Positions 7,058-15,868 are shown, counted from the first letter of the stretch. The stretch is DNA of 43,756 nucleotides from Flavimaricola sp. (GCA_029255105.1 JAQWWH010000095.1:1-43756), one strand, 5' to 3'. Translations and numbers: made by a program. The notes: generated from the sequence alone by a model not told the origin.

Positions 7058-8950
7058 TTAGGTTTCGATCCAAACCCGCATGGCAGAGGGGGATCGGTTC
7101 GCCCTGAGGTAATAGGGGATCAGTCGAAGGGTGGTCGGTTGGGTCGTCGGCGGACTGGTCCGATACAGGTCGGCGCCCCAGTCACTGGTTTGCATTGCCG
7201 CTGCATCGGCAGTCAGCATGACGATGCCGCCAAGAATGTCGGAGGCTTCCGCCGTCAGGGCCCCGCTGTCGGGAAGCCTTACGAGGTCAGGTGCGACGTC
7301 ATTGTCGACCGCCTCGGCGCAATAGACCAGCGGACCCCGCCGCAGGGCAACGCAGCCCCGGTCAGCAGCCACCAAGGGATGGGCCCAAAGGCGCTTCGGG
7401 CGCATCTGTAACTGAACTTCGACAACATCGCCGGGGGACCAGAGCCGCGACAGGCGCGCATACCCCCGGTCGATGGCGACGTCCTGGGGGACGCCGTTGA
7501 CGCGCACGGTGCTTTGCCCGGACCAGGCGGGAATACGCAGGGAAAGACAAAACTCCACCGGCTGATCCGGTGAGACTGCGATACGGATGGCACTGTCCCA
7601 AGGATAGGCTGAGGTTTCGTCAAGCGTGACCCCTGCGCCCCCGACCTCAAGCGAAACCCGGGCCCCGCCATACATGTGGATCGCGATCCCGTCCGCATTG
7701 GTGCCGTAGTAGTACCCACCGACAGAGGCGACGAGCCGCGAGACGTTCATCGTGCAGCAAGGGCAGGGGTGCCAGTCCCAGCGCCGGTGTGAGCCGTCGC
7801 TTGCCAGCGTGTTGTCGTAGAAATACTGGGTGCCGTCCCGGGACAGGCCCGACAGGACATTGTTGTAGAGTGCCAGTTCAAGGATGTCGCCGTAGCGTCC
7901 GTCCAGATCAAGGTTCAGCATCCGGGCCGCCCAGAACACCATCGCGCAGGAGGCGCAGGTTTCCGCATAAGCGGTCTCGTTCGGCAGGTCCCAGTCAGAG
8001 GTGAACCCCTCGTTCGAGGCAGAGGGGCCAAAGCCCCCCGTAACATACATCCGCCGCTCGGTCAGGTCCGCCCAGAGGGCCTCGCAGGCGGTCTTGAGGC
8101 CGGCATCGTCATCAATGGCGGCCAGATCGGCCATGGCTGCGTACATATACATGGCGCGGACAGCGTGGCCCACGACCTTGGTTTGATCGCGGACCGCCAG
8201 ATGTGACTGATTGTATTCATAGGACTTGGCCCAGAAGTCGGACGGGTCTTCGCCCCTCGCCTTGGCCTCTTCGTCAAAGTAGTGGGGCTGCGCTCCGCGT
8301 TGGTCGATGAAATAGCGCGCCAGATCCAATGCGGCGTTGTCACCGGTGGCCTGCCATAACTTGATTAGCGCCAGTTCAAGCTCTTGATGCCCCGGATACC
8401 CTTTGCGCTGTCCATCGCCCGGTCCAAAGACCTTGGCGATATGCTCCACGTAACGGCGCAGGACCGACAGCAGGCGGTCGCGGCCTGTGACCTGCCAGTA
8501 GGCAATCGCCCCTTCCAGCAGGTGGCCCGCGCAATAAAGTTCGTGATTGTCGCGCAGGTTGGTCCAGCGATTGTCGGGATCCCGCCCCAGATACCAGCAA
8601 TTGAGGTAGCCATCATGGGTTTGCGCCTGTTCAAGGTCATCAATGATGGCCTCTATCTGCGCCTCGATCTGTGCATCCCGGCGAAACGACAGGGCATAAG
8701 AGGCCGCCTCGATCCATTTCCCCACATCGCTGTCCCAGAAGATCTGGGTGGAAAATCCATGCCGGTTCTCGGGGATTTGCAAAGGCGGCACAGGTTGCGG
8801 CAGCTTGAGACTGTCCAGAATGCCGTATTCCGTCAGCCGCTCATACTGACTGGGGATCGTCCTTTCGATGATCGTGGCCAGCCGTTCCGACCAGAACGCC
8901 CCTGTTATGGCCACCTTGCTGAACGGAACAGGGGACAGCGACATCGTCAT
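7058..8950 (-). CDS. GH127 beta-L-arabinofuranosidase
   Basis: 630 residues. It shows the hallmark of family GH127: a Cys/Glu zinc-thiolate site with CPCC at residues 396-399 (HPCPCCTMNVSR), Glu330 and Cys332 (AYAETCASC), and Glu314 (SNEGFTSDW) at the expected acid/base position. By analogy with HypBA1, Cys398 is the nucleophile. The N-terminus is the (alpha/alpha)6 barrel with GYLNCWY and NHELYCAGHLLEGAIAYWQVTG; the C-terminus is beta-rich. There is no signal peptide, so it acts in the cytosol on imported beta-L-arabinofuranosides, such as those of hydroxyproline-rich glycoproteins. Its ATG overlaps the stop of the ABC ATPase gene (ATGA), so it is translationally coupled to the transporter. 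Confidence 0.92.
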   Translation of the reverse strand: MTMSLSPVPFSKVAITGAFWSERLATIIERTIPSQYERLTEYGILDSLKLPQPVPPLQIPENRHGFSTQIFWDSDVGKWIEAASYALSFRRDAQIEAQIEAIIDDLEQAQTHDGYLNCWYLGRDPDNRWTNLRDNHELYCAGHLLEGAIAYWQVTGRDRLLSVLRRYVEHIAKVFGPGDGQRKGYPGHQELELALIKLWQATGDNAALDLARYFIDQRGAQPHYFDEEAKARGEDPSDFWAKSYEYNQSHLAVRDQTKVVGHAVRAMYMYAAMADLAAIDDDAGLKTACEALWADLTERRMYVTGGFGPSASNEGFTSDWDLPNETAYAETCASCAMVFWAARMLNLDLDGRYGDILELALYNNVLSGLSRDGTQYFYDNTLASDGSHRRWDWHPCPCCTMNVSRLVASVGGYYYGTNADGIAIHMYGGARVSLEVGGAGVTLDETSAYPWDSAIRIAVSPDQPVEFCLSLRIPAWSGQSTVRVNGVPQDVAIDRGYARLSRLWSPGDVVEVQLQMRPKRLWAHPLVAADRGCVALRRGPLVYCAEAVDNDVAPDLVRLPDSGALTAEASDILGGIVMLTADAAAMQTSDWGADLYRTSPPTTQPTTLRLIPYYLRANRSPSAMRVWIET

Positions 8951-10014
8951 TCCGCATGCCAGGCCTTGCCGGATGCGTCGAACAGATGCAGTTCGCTGAT
9001 ATCGAAACGCAGGGCGACTTCATCCCCCGGCTGAACCGGCGACCGTCCGCCATCCTGCGCCACAATGGCCGATCCATCCGACAGATGGACGTGGACCAGC
9101 GTCCGTTCGCCCAGATGTTCGACGACCTTGACCTGTCCCTTGGTGTCGCCTTCGCCTTCGCCTTCGCAGACCTTCACCGCCTCGGGCCGAATGCCAAGCT
9201 CATATGTGTCGGCTTCGGGCACTGCGACGCGGGCGGCAATTCGCGACCCATCGAGAAGCGTCATCGCCCCGTCCTTGTAGCTGCCCTTGAGGAAGTTCAT
9301 CGAAGGGCTACCGATGAAGCCGGCGACAAAGCGCGAGGCGGGGCGGGTATAGACCTCCATCGGTGTTCCGATCTGCTCGATCCGGCAATCGTTCAGGATG
9401 ACGATCCGGTCCGACATGGTCATCGCCTCGGTCTGGTCATGCGTGACGTAGATCATGGTCGAGTTCATGCGCTGATGCAGTTCCGCCAGTTCGACCCGCG
9501 TGCGGACACGCAGGGCTGCATCCAGGTTGGACAGCGGCTCGTCAAACAGAAAGGCCGCCGGTTCCTTGACGATGGCCCGCCCGATGGCAACGCGCTGGCG
9601 CTGACCGCCTGACAGCTCGGACGGTCGCCGATCCAGAAGGGCGTCCATTTCGAGCATGCGGGCAGCGTCCTGCACCCGACGCTCCACCTCGGGGGCGGCC
9701 ATCTTAATGTTGCGCAGGCCGAAGGCCATGTTGTCGCGCACCGTCATATGGGGATAGAGCGCGTAGTTCTGGAAAACCATTGCCACGTTGCGCTGCCCCG
9801 GAGGCAAAGTCTGGCTTTCCTTGCCGCCGATCAAAAGGCGGCCGTCGTCGATGGTTTCAAGACCCGCGATCATCCGCAGCAAGGTGGACTTGCCCGACCC
9901 CGACGGCCCAAGGAACACGACAAACTCGCCCGATTGGATCGTCAGGGACACTTCGTTGATCACCCGGACGGAACCAAAGCTTTTCGATACCTTGTCGAGA
10001 ATTATCTCTGCCAC
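8947..10014 (-). CDS. Sugar ABC transporter ATPase (CUT1/MalK type)
   Basis: 355 residues. Walker A GPSGSGKST (36-44), Q-loop region VFQNYALYPHMTV, signature LSGGQRQRV, Walker B AFLFDEPLSNLDA and switch His in VTHDQTEAM are all present. The C-terminal OB/TOBE regulatory domain (about 235-355) places it with MalK/UgpC/MsmK ATPases, which energise sugar uptake from the cytosolic face as dimers. It sits between the MalG-type permease gene (9 bp upstream) and GH127 (4-nt overlap), so it is dedicated to this arabinofuranoside importer. An unusual Glu/Gly run (CEGEGEGDTKGQ) lies in the C-terminal domain. Confidence 0.93.
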   Translation of the reverse strand: MAEIILDKVSKSFGSVRVINEVSLTIQSGEFVVFLGPSGSGKSTLLRMIAGLETIDDGRLLIGGKESQTLPPGQRNVAMVFQNYALYPHMTVRDNMAFGLRNIKMAAPEVERRVQDAARMLEMDALLDRRPSELSGGQRQRVAIGRAIVKEPAAFLFDEPLSNLDAALRVRTRVELAELHQRMNSTMIYVTHDQTEAMTMSDRIVILNDCRIEQIGTPMEVYTRPASRFVAGFIGSPSMNFLKGSYKDGAMTLLDGSRIAARVAVPEADTYELGIRPEAVKVCEGEGEGDTKGQVKVVEHLGERTLVHVHLSDGSAIVAQDGGRSPVQPGDEVALRFDISELHLFDASGKAWHAE

Positions 10015-10023
10015 GTTTTTCCC

Positions 10024-10866
10024 CTAACCTTTGATGCCAGCACTTAGCGTGATGGCCTGCGTCACCCGCCGCTGGAACAATAGATACGCAAGTGCGACAG
10101 GCAGGCCCGCGAGGACCGCCGCTGCAAGCTGACTTGCGTAGTAGACACCAAAGGCATCGCTCACCTGGGTGATGCCCACCGTGATTGTCATCATCTCAGT
10201 CTTGGTGACTGCCAGGAACGGCCACAGAAATGAATTCCAAGACCAGATAAAGGTCACGATCGCCAGCGCCGTTGTGACGCCCCAGTTCATCGGCATGTAG
10301 ACCTTGAACAGGATGCGGAATTCGCCTGCGTTGTCCATAACGGCGGCCTCGCGGAAATCCCGCGGCACCTGATCAAAGAACTGTTTGTAGACAATGATCA
10401 CCACCGGATTGATCAGTTGCGGCAGGATGATCCCGGCCCATGTGTTGAGCAGGCCCATATTGGCCACCAGCACAAAGTGATTGATGATCAAGGTCTGCGT
10501 GGGAACCATGAAGCTGGCTAGGATCAGCCAGTACAGCGGGCGCCGCAGCGGAAAGCGCAGTTGTGACAAGGCATAGCCGACCAGCATCGAGGTCGAGATG
10601 GTGAGGATCGTCGCCCCCACCGCCGTGGCGATAGAGTTGATGTACCAGCGCCCGATCTGCGTCTCGGTCAGCGCAAATATGTAATGTTCAAAGGTCAGCG
10701 TCTCGGGCCACAGCTCGATATAAGGGCGGACCACTTCGTTCTCGGGCTTGAGAGAGCTGACGATGCCCCAATAGATCGGAAAGGCCCAAAGAATGGCGAT
10801 GATCAATGTCAGCAGGGTAATGATCCCGCCGACAAGGTTGATCTGGCGTGCACTTGAGGCGGTCAT
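10024..10866 (-). CDS. Sugar ABC transporter permease (MalG type)
   Basis: 280 residues with six predicted transmembrane helices and the cytoplasmic EAA loop REAAVMDNAGEFRILFKVYMP that docks on the ATPase. The order and family (CUT1) indicate import of an oligosaccharide. Its ATG overlaps the stop of the MalF-type gene by 4 nt (ATGA), so the two permeases should be made in equal amounts. The C-terminus is short and basic (FQRRVTQAITLSAGIKG), as usual for MalG homologues. Confidence 0.92.
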   Translation of the reverse strand: MTASSARQINLVGGIITLLTLIIAILWAFPIYWGIVSSLKPENEVVRPYIELWPETLTFEHYIFALTETQIGRWYINSIATAVGATILTISTSMLVGYALSQLRFPLRRPLYWLILASFMVPTQTLIINHFVLVANMGLLNTWAGIILPQLINPVVIIVYKQFFDQVPRDFREAAVMDNAGEFRILFKVYMPMNWGVTTALAIVTFIWSWNSFLWPFLAVTKTEMMTITVGITQVSDAFGVYYASQLAAAVLAGLPVALAYLLFQRRVTQAITLSAGIKG

Positions 10867-11744
10867 TTACGTCGCTCCGCCAGTCGCATGAGTTGAAAGT
10901 TCAGGACCGAAACGATCACCACGATCAGGAATAGCACCACCGCAATGGCTGCCGCCCGTCCGCCCTGGTTGTTCACGAAGGCCCGTTGGAAAATGTAGTA
11001 GACCAGCACGAGGTTGTCGTTTGGCCGCCCTCCGGTCGAAAAGAGGTAGACCTGATCAAAGATCTTCAGTTGCAGGATCAATTGGATCGTCGTCACCAGC
11101 GCCGTCACTGGCCATAGCAGGGGCCAAGTGATGCGCCGGAACATCGTCCAACGTCCTGTGTTGTCCAATGAGGCGGCTTCGTAAATCTCGGCCGGGATTG
11201 CGCGCAGACCGGCAAGAAACAGCAGGATCGAAAATCCGCAGGTCCACCAGATTGTCACGAAAGCCACGGCAGGCATGAACCACGTCGTCGTCTTGAAGAT
11301 CGGCACGCGCTCGATGCCCCAGATGTCAAAGACATACATCGCGATGCCAAATTGAAAATTCAGGGTCCAGTCCCAAAGGCGGTACACGACCGACACGGGC
11401 AGGATATATGGCAGGAAGAACAGCGCCAGAACCAGCGCCTGCATCCGACCCGTCAACCGGCTTACGCCGAGGGCGATCACCATGGCCACGAATGTGCCGG
11501 GAATGACAGAAAGTGCTACGAAGTAGGCGGTGTTCCAAAAGGCTGTGTCGAACCTGCGTTCGCCTGCCAGCCTTGTATAGTTGTCAAGACCCACCCATTG
11601 CCCGGGACCGATCAAGGGTGCATCCGTAAACGACAGGTTCACCATCGCGACAGTCGGATAGACGAAGGTCAGCCCGTAGATCGCAAGGAATGGCGAAATG
11701 AGGACAAGGGCGACTAGGGTTTCGCGTCTTGTGTTTCGTAACAC
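10863..11744 (-). CDS. Sugar ABC transporter permease (MalF type)
   Basis: 293 residues starting at GTG 11744, with GGAGG at 11753-11757 eight bases upstream. Six transmembrane helices and the EAA motif YEAASLDNTGRWTMFRRITWP are visible, typical of MalF/UgpA-type CUT1 permeases without the large periplasmic loop of E. coli MalF. It is partner to the MalG-type permease (4-nt overlap). It is separated from the binding-protein gene by 60 bp containing a strong hairpin, which probably lowers its expression relative to the binding protein. Confidence 0.92.
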   Translation of the reverse strand: MLRNTRRETLVALVLISPFLAIYGLTFVYPTVAMVNLSFTDAPLIGPGQWVGLDNYTRLAGERRFDTAFWNTAYFVALSVIPGTFVAMVIALGVSRLTGRMQALVLALFFLPYILPVSVVYRLWDWTLNFQFGIAMYVFDIWGIERVPIFKTTTWFMPAVAFVTIWWTCGFSILLFLAGLRAIPAEIYEAASLDNTGRWTMFRRITWPLLWPVTALVTTIQLILQLKIFDQVYLFSTGGRPNDNLVLVYYIFQRAFVNNQGGRAAAIAVVLFLIVVIVSVLNFQLMRLAERRK

Positions 11745-11771
11745 GGTGCCTGCCTCCGGTTAAGGGGGGAA

Positions 11772-11791
11772 GGGCGGCCCGAAGGCCGCCC
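11772..11791 (-). terminator. UUCG-capped hairpin between binding-protein and permease genes
   Basis: A perfect 8-bp stem GGGCGGCC/GGCCGCCC, which on the transcribed (minus) strand has the very stable loop TTCG. It lies 13 bp after the binding-protein stop. No U-run follows in the direction of transcription. It is therefore more likely an mRNA-stabilising or partial-termination element giving excess binding protein over permease, as in maltose-type operons, than a full terminator. Confidence 0.65.
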
Positions 11792-11804
11792 CGATTTTTC
11801 CGGA

Positions 11805-13067
11805 TTACATGTCGTTGAGTTCGATAATGATCTCTTCGACGGCCTCGGCCGGGTCCATTTCGCCGTTCAGGGTCGGGACGAAATAGGTGGACATGACGTC
11901 AAAGATCGGACCCGCCACACCGGCAAGCGGTGATTTGGGATCGAAGATCATGTTGGCGGTCAACGGAGAGTAGGTCGCGTTGGGTTCCATCGCGGCATAT
12001 TCAGCCGACGAGGTCACCGGGCCATAGGCCGGGATGTGACCCGCAGTTGCCCAGAACAAGGAGTTCTTGAGCATCCAGGACATGACCTCAAGGGTCGCGG
12101 CCCGCGTCTCGGGGTCCATATCGCCTGCCGGGATGGCAAAGCTGTGGCTGTCTGCATAGGTGGCCCGTTGATCAAAGATCATCGGCAGTTCCACGGCACC
12201 CCATTCGAACAGATTTCCCGCCGCATTCAGGTCGGTCATGGTCGGGACTTCCCAGACACCGTTGATCATCATCGCCGCTTCGCCACTGGTGAACAGCGCA
12301 ACGGTTGCGGGATAATCAGTGTAGGTCGACTGAAGCCCTTCGTTGGTCCAGTCCTGAAGCACGGCCAACGCGTTGGTCAGCTTTTCGGCGTTGTCACCGG
12401 TCAGGAATTCCCCGTCGGAGATCAACTCGCCGCCCTGTTGGCCGACCAGCGAGTAGATGGTGCGGAACATGAAGTTACCGTCCGCAGTCACCGAGCCCAG
12501 CGGGAACTTCACCCCGTTGGCTTGAAGCGCACGCATGGTTTCGGTGAAACCCTCAAGGCTATCCATGCCCATCGGGACGCCATCATCGGTCAGGACGCCC
12601 GCCGCACTCAACAGTTCCTTGTTGTAGTACAGGACGATCGGGTGGGTATCCAAAGGCACCGCATATTGCGCGCCGTCAATCGTAACCGCGTCCCAGGTGG
12701 CCGAGGCGAAATCGCCTTCGCCAAGGCCCATGGTGGCCCAGTCATCGGCGGTGATCTCGCTCAGTACGTTTTGAGACACGGCAAGCGGGATGCGGCTGGC
12801 ATGATAGGTCATGATGTCGGGCGCTTCGCCGACTGCAACCGAGGTCTGGACCTTTGTGTAGAAGGGAACACCCCATTCCAGCGTCGTGGCCTGAATCGTG
12901 ATGTCGCCAGCATGTTCGGCGTTGAATTCGTCGATCAGCTGCTTCATCCGCACGCCGTCGCCGCCGCCCAGGAAATCCCACCACTCCACAACCACTTCGG
13001 CCTGTGCCGCCGTGGACATGAAACCGGCGAGCAGCATAACGCTACCCGTTACTTTGTAATTGGTCAT
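11805..13067 (-). CDS. Extracellular sugar-binding protein (CUT1 ABC transporter)
   Basis: 420 residues from the ATG at 13067, preceded by GGGAGG. The in-frame start at 13160 lies upstream of the promoter dyad and is rejected. A Sec signal peptide (MTNYKVTGSVMLLAGFMSTAAQA) is cleaved after AQA. The mature protein begins VVVEWWDFLGGGDG and has the family-1 solute-binding layout: FNAEHAGDITIQ, GEAPDIMTYHASRIP, YAVPLDTHPIVLYYNKELL, and the hinge region FTSGEAAMMINGVWEVP. It delivers oligosaccharides to the permeases; arabinofuranose-containing ligands are inferred from the two adjacent arabinofuranosidases. A 19-bp dyad lies 48 nt upstream. Confidence 0.9.
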   Translation of the reverse strand: MTNYKVTGSVMLLAGFMSTAAQAEVVVEWWDFLGGGDGVRMKQLIDEFNAEHAGDITIQATTLEWGVPFYTKVQTSVAVGEAPDIMTYHASRIPLAVSQNVLSEITADDWATMGLGEGDFASATWDAVTIDGAQYAVPLDTHPIVLYYNKELLSAAGVLTDDGVPMGMDSLEGFTETMRALQANGVKFPLGSVTADGNFMFRTIYSLVGQQGGELISDGEFLTGDNAEKLTNALAVLQDWTNEGLQSTYTDYPATVALFTSGEAAMMINGVWEVPTMTDLNAAGNLFEWGAVELPMIFDQRATYADSHSFAIPAGDMDPETRAATLEVMSWMLKNSLFWATAGHIPAYGPVTSSAEYAAMEPNATYSPLTANMIFDPKSPLAGVAGPIFDVMSTYFVPTLNGEMDPAEAVEEIIIELNDM

Positions 13068-13115
13068 TTGTTGTCCTCCCGTTGATGGCCGCCTCCTCTT
13101 GCGGCCGGTGAATTT

Positions 13116-13134
13116 ATATCCGTTTTGCGGATAT
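13116..13134. promoter_or_regulatory. Operator candidate 1, upstream of the binding-protein gene
   Basis: Perfect inverted repeat ATATCCG-TTTTG-CGGATAT: 7-bp arms with a 5-bp spacer. It ends 48 nt before the ABC binding-protein start. The same 7-5-7 architecture and consensus RTAYCNG-N5-CNGRTAY occurs upstream of GH51 and upstream of the ArsR-like regulator, so it is a likely binding site for that regulator. Confidence 0.7.
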
Positions 13135-13178
13135 GGTCTTTGAACCTGCGGGCTCCTCACAACCCCGTAGCTCCATCG

Positions 13179-14687
13179 TCACAACGTGACGCGCACCATC
13201 GAATAACTGTAGGGCGGCAGCGTCAGGCGAAGTCCGTTTCCTTCGATCTTCGCCCCATTGCCGGCCTCGGGCACGACTGTCATGGGTGCACTCAGCGTAT
13301 TTCTTGCTTCGAGATCTTCGTGTTTGATCAAGGTATGTTCGACCGACTTGGCCGCCCCAAACCCTTCGAGGCCCAGGGTCACGTCCATGGTTTCAGCCCC
13401 GTTCCGGTTGATGGCAAAGAAGGTCAGGGCGCCTGCGTCACCGTCATGGACGCCTGCGATATCAAGGTACTTTACCCCGGACGCGACATCGGCGTCATAG
13501 GTCGGGCAGTCCACATCCAGTCGCAGGGCCGTGCCGCGACCGTGGGCCGAGGCGAACTTGAACGGGTAGTAGATCGTCTGCCGCCACGAGATGCCGCCGG
13601 GCTCTGTCATGATCGGTGCGATCACGTTCACAAGCTGGGCGATGCAGGCAATGCTGACCACGTCCGAACGGCGGATAAAGGTGTTCAGGATAGAGCCGAC
13701 CTGCAGCACATCCTCGAAGTTGTAGATATCCTCCAGTAGCCTTGGGGCATGTGGCCAGTCCCATTCGGCCATGCGGCGGGCGTCTTCCTCACGCTCGTGA
13801 TACCAGACGTTCCATTCGTCGAACGAGATTTTGACGTCCCGCTTGGACCGCTTCTTGGCCTTTACATAGTCGATGACGCCCGAGACCGTGCCGATGTAGC
13901 GATCAAGCTTTTCGGGCAGCGCCAGAAACTCGGCCGTATTCTTTTCGTGGTTCTCGAAATACATGTGAAGCGAGATGTAATCGACCTGATCATAGGTCGC
14001 TTCAAGCACGCTGGCCTCCCACTGAGGATAGGTCGGCATGTTCGAATGTGACGATCCGCAAACGATCAGCTCGAGGGATTTGTCAAAGGCCCGCAAAGCC
14101 TTAGCGGTCTCATTGGCCAGATGCCCATATTCCTCGGCCGATTTGTGGCCGACCTGCCAGGGTCCGTCCATCTCGTTGCCAAGGCACCAGACTTTGACGC
14201 CCCAGGGATCGGCCTGACCGTTCTGGCGACGCAGATCCGACCAGTAGGTGCCGCCCGGATGATTGACGTATTCGACAAAGGCGCGCGCCTCATCAAGGCC
14301 GCGCGAGCCAAGGTTGATGGCAAGCATCATTTCGGTATTCGCGGCCTCGGCCCATGCGGCGTATTCGTGAATGCCGACCTGGTTCGATTCGGACGTCCGC
14401 CAGGCAAGGTCAAGGCGGGTCGGGCGCTGATCCTGCGGCCCGATCCCGTCTTCCCAGTTGTAGGCGGACACGAAGTTGCCGCCCGGATACCGGCAGATCG
14501 GGGTATCAAGCTCTCTTACGAGGTCAATGACGTCCCGGCGCATTCCGTTGGCATCTGCCGTCAGGTGTCCAGGTTCGTGAATTCCGGTGTAAACCGCCCG
14601 TCCAAGATGCTCTAGAAAAGAGCCGTACAAGCGTTTGTCGATATCGGCGATCGTGAACCGCCCATGCGCGGTGACTTTGGCTTCCAT
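13179..14687 (-). CDS. abfA: GH51 alpha-L-arabinofuranosidase
   Basis: 502 residues from the ATG at 14687 with GGAGG 7 nt upstream; the alternative start at 14702 lacks spacing for it. The family GH51 (alpha/beta)8 barrel is clear: YGSFLEHLGRAVYTGI at the N-terminus, RYPGGNFVSAYNWEDGIGP, acid/base Glu172 in GNEMDGPWQ and nucleophile Glu291 in SFDEWNVWY. The C-terminal beta domain ends LPPYSYSMVRV. No signal peptide, so it is cytosolic and releases L-arabinose from short alpha-linked arabino-oligosaccharides brought in by the adjacent ABC transporter. A 19-bp dyad lies 36 nt upstream. Confidence 0.95.
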   Translation of the reverse strand: MEAKVTAHGRFTIADIDKRLYGSFLEHLGRAVYTGIHEPGHLTADANGMRRDVIDLVRELDTPICRYPGGNFVSAYNWEDGIGPQDQRPTRLDLAWRTSESNQVGIHEYAAWAEAANTEMMLAINLGSRGLDEARAFVEYVNHPGGTYWSDLRRQNGQADPWGVKVWCLGNEMDGPWQVGHKSAEEYGHLANETAKALRAFDKSLELIVCGSSHSNMPTYPQWEASVLEATYDQVDYISLHMYFENHEKNTAEFLALPEKLDRYIGTVSGVIDYVKAKKRSKRDVKISFDEWNVWYHEREEDARRMAEWDWPHAPRLLEDIYNFEDVLQVGSILNTFIRRSDVVSIACIAQLVNVIAPIMTEPGGISWRQTIYYPFKFASAHGRGTALRLDVDCPTYDADVASGVKYLDIAGVHDGDAGALTFFAINRNGAETMDVTLGLEGFGAAKSVEHTLIKHEDLEARNTLSAPMTVVPEAGNGAKIEGNGLRLTLPPYSYSMVRVTL

Positions 14688-14723
14688 CGACCGTCCTCCC
14701 AAACCAAGTCGATTCCCCGGTTA

Positions 14724-14742
14724 GTACCGGGATCACTGGTAT
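14724..14742. promoter_or_regulatory. Operator candidate 2, upstream of GH51
   Basis: Inverted repeat GTACCGG-GATCA-CTGGTAT. Five of seven arm positions pair perfectly and the other two are purine/pyrimidine-type changes. It fits RTAYCNG-N5-CNGRTAY and ends 36 nt before the GH51 start, exactly the distance seen for the dyad upstream of the regulator gene. Confidence 0.6.
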
Positions 14743-14774
14743 GCTATGGGAAATAGGAAATCCGTCAAGCGGGT

Positions 14775-15695
14775 TTATACCCGAAGACGCATTATGATGT
14801 CCTGGTCATAGTTGCCAAAGCCGCGGCCAAAAATGTTCATCCCGCCCGGATGCTCGGCATCCTCGCGCACACCAATTCGGATACGGATCGAGCGATGTTC
14901 ATTGATGGTTAGCGCATCAAGAGTGACGTCCGACACCTTGACGCCGTCGACATAAGACCCCGATCCGTTGATCCGCCAGGTCTTGAGTTTGCCATACTGC
15001 GAGCCGGTGAGTTTCCACCAATCAGGGGTGAAAACCCCGCGCTTGTCGCCGAAATCGCCGGGCGACGTCCAGGTGGCCACGTCGACGCCATTCACCTCTA
15101 GGAAAATGTCGGATGGCCAGTCGGCGCTCGTGCCCGGCACCTCTGAACTCAACTCCATCGAGAACTCAAGGGCGGTGGGGTGGGTGTTGGTCAGCTTGGC
15201 ATTGTTCGGGAACTGATATTCGACAAAGCCGCGGGTAAACCACAGTAAACCAGCCTTCATCCGTTCGGGATCAAGGAAAGTGTCGGGCACATCCAGAAGG
15301 CCGATCACCCCGTCGCGCCCGCACAATCCGCATGGTCCGGTCACCTCGCATTGGGTATAAAGTCCCAGCGGCATCGCCACCTCGATCTCGTTGTCCGCTG
15401 TCGGGCGCCGGCTTTCGAAGGCCACAAGGATTTCTGAAAAGACGGATTCGCAAATCTTTTGGCTACCCTTCTTGGCCTTTTGGGACTTGGTGATGACAAG
15501 GCCTACATCCTCAAGCACCTGAAGGTTTGAAGAGACGGTCGACTGGGGCAACCCGAGTTCGTCGGCAATCTGGTTGACGTTTCGCGGACCCTCTGTTCCG
15601 AGCAGCCTGAGGATCGATATCCGGACCTCGCTGGCCAGTCCCTTTATGATGTCGAGTCGGGTGGATGGATCCACCACGAGCAATTGGTTCGTCAT
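14775..15695 (-). CDS. ArsR-like HTH regulator with large C-terminal ligand domain
   Basis: 306 residues. Residues 12-75 are a winged helix of the ArsR type (DIIKGLASEVRISILRLLG, NVNQIADELGLPQSTVSSNLQVLEDVGLV). A basic linker follows (KSQKAKKGSQK). Residues 100-306 form a beta-rich domain unrelated to classic 100-residue metal sensors. It contains Cys116, Cys122 and Cys125 (QCEVTGPCGLCG) and blocks FLEVNGVDVATWTSPGDFGD and WRINGSGSYVDGVKVSD. It is convergent with nothing and sits directly upstream of GH51 on the same strand. Its own promoter and those of GH51 and the ABC operon carry the same dyad, so it is the probable local, autoregulated regulator. The ligand (arabinose, arabonate or oligosaccharide) is not known. 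Confidence 0.82.
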   Translation of the reverse strand: MTNQLLVVDPSTRLDIIKGLASEVRISILRLLGTEGPRNVNQIADELGLPQSTVSSNLQVLEDVGLVITKSQKAKKGSQKICESVFSEILVAFESRRPTADNEIEVAMPLGLYTQCEVTGPCGLCGRDGVIGLLDVPDTFLDPERMKAGLLWFTRGFVEYQFPNNAKLTNTHPTALEFSMELSSEVPGTSADWPSDIFLEVNGVDVATWTSPGDFGDKRGVFTPDWWKLTGSQYGKLKTWRINGSGSYVDGVKVSDVTLDALTINEHRSIRIRIGVREDAEHPGGMNIFGRGFGNYDQDIIMRLRV

Positions 15696-15731
15696 CTGGC
15701 CAGGTCTCCGAGTCGCAATGATTCGGTTTGT

Positions 15732-15750
15732 ATATCAGTAAGTCCGATAT
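15732..15750. promoter_or_regulatory. Operator candidate 3, upstream of the ArsR-like regulator
   Basis: Inverted repeat ATATCAG-TAAGT-CCGATAT, 6 of 7 arm positions paired, 5-bp spacer. It ends 36 nt before the regulator start, suggesting autoregulation. It matches the two other cluster dyads in length, spacing and consensus. Confidence 0.65.
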
Positions 15751-15868
15751 TCAGAAAGATGCAGTTGAGCCTTCGCCAGAGACCGTAGTCTTGGCGCTGC
15801 AATCAGCATCAGTGCCTTCGGCCCCATGCGTTGCAAACGGGCACAGATAGCATGATGGACTTGGAGCG

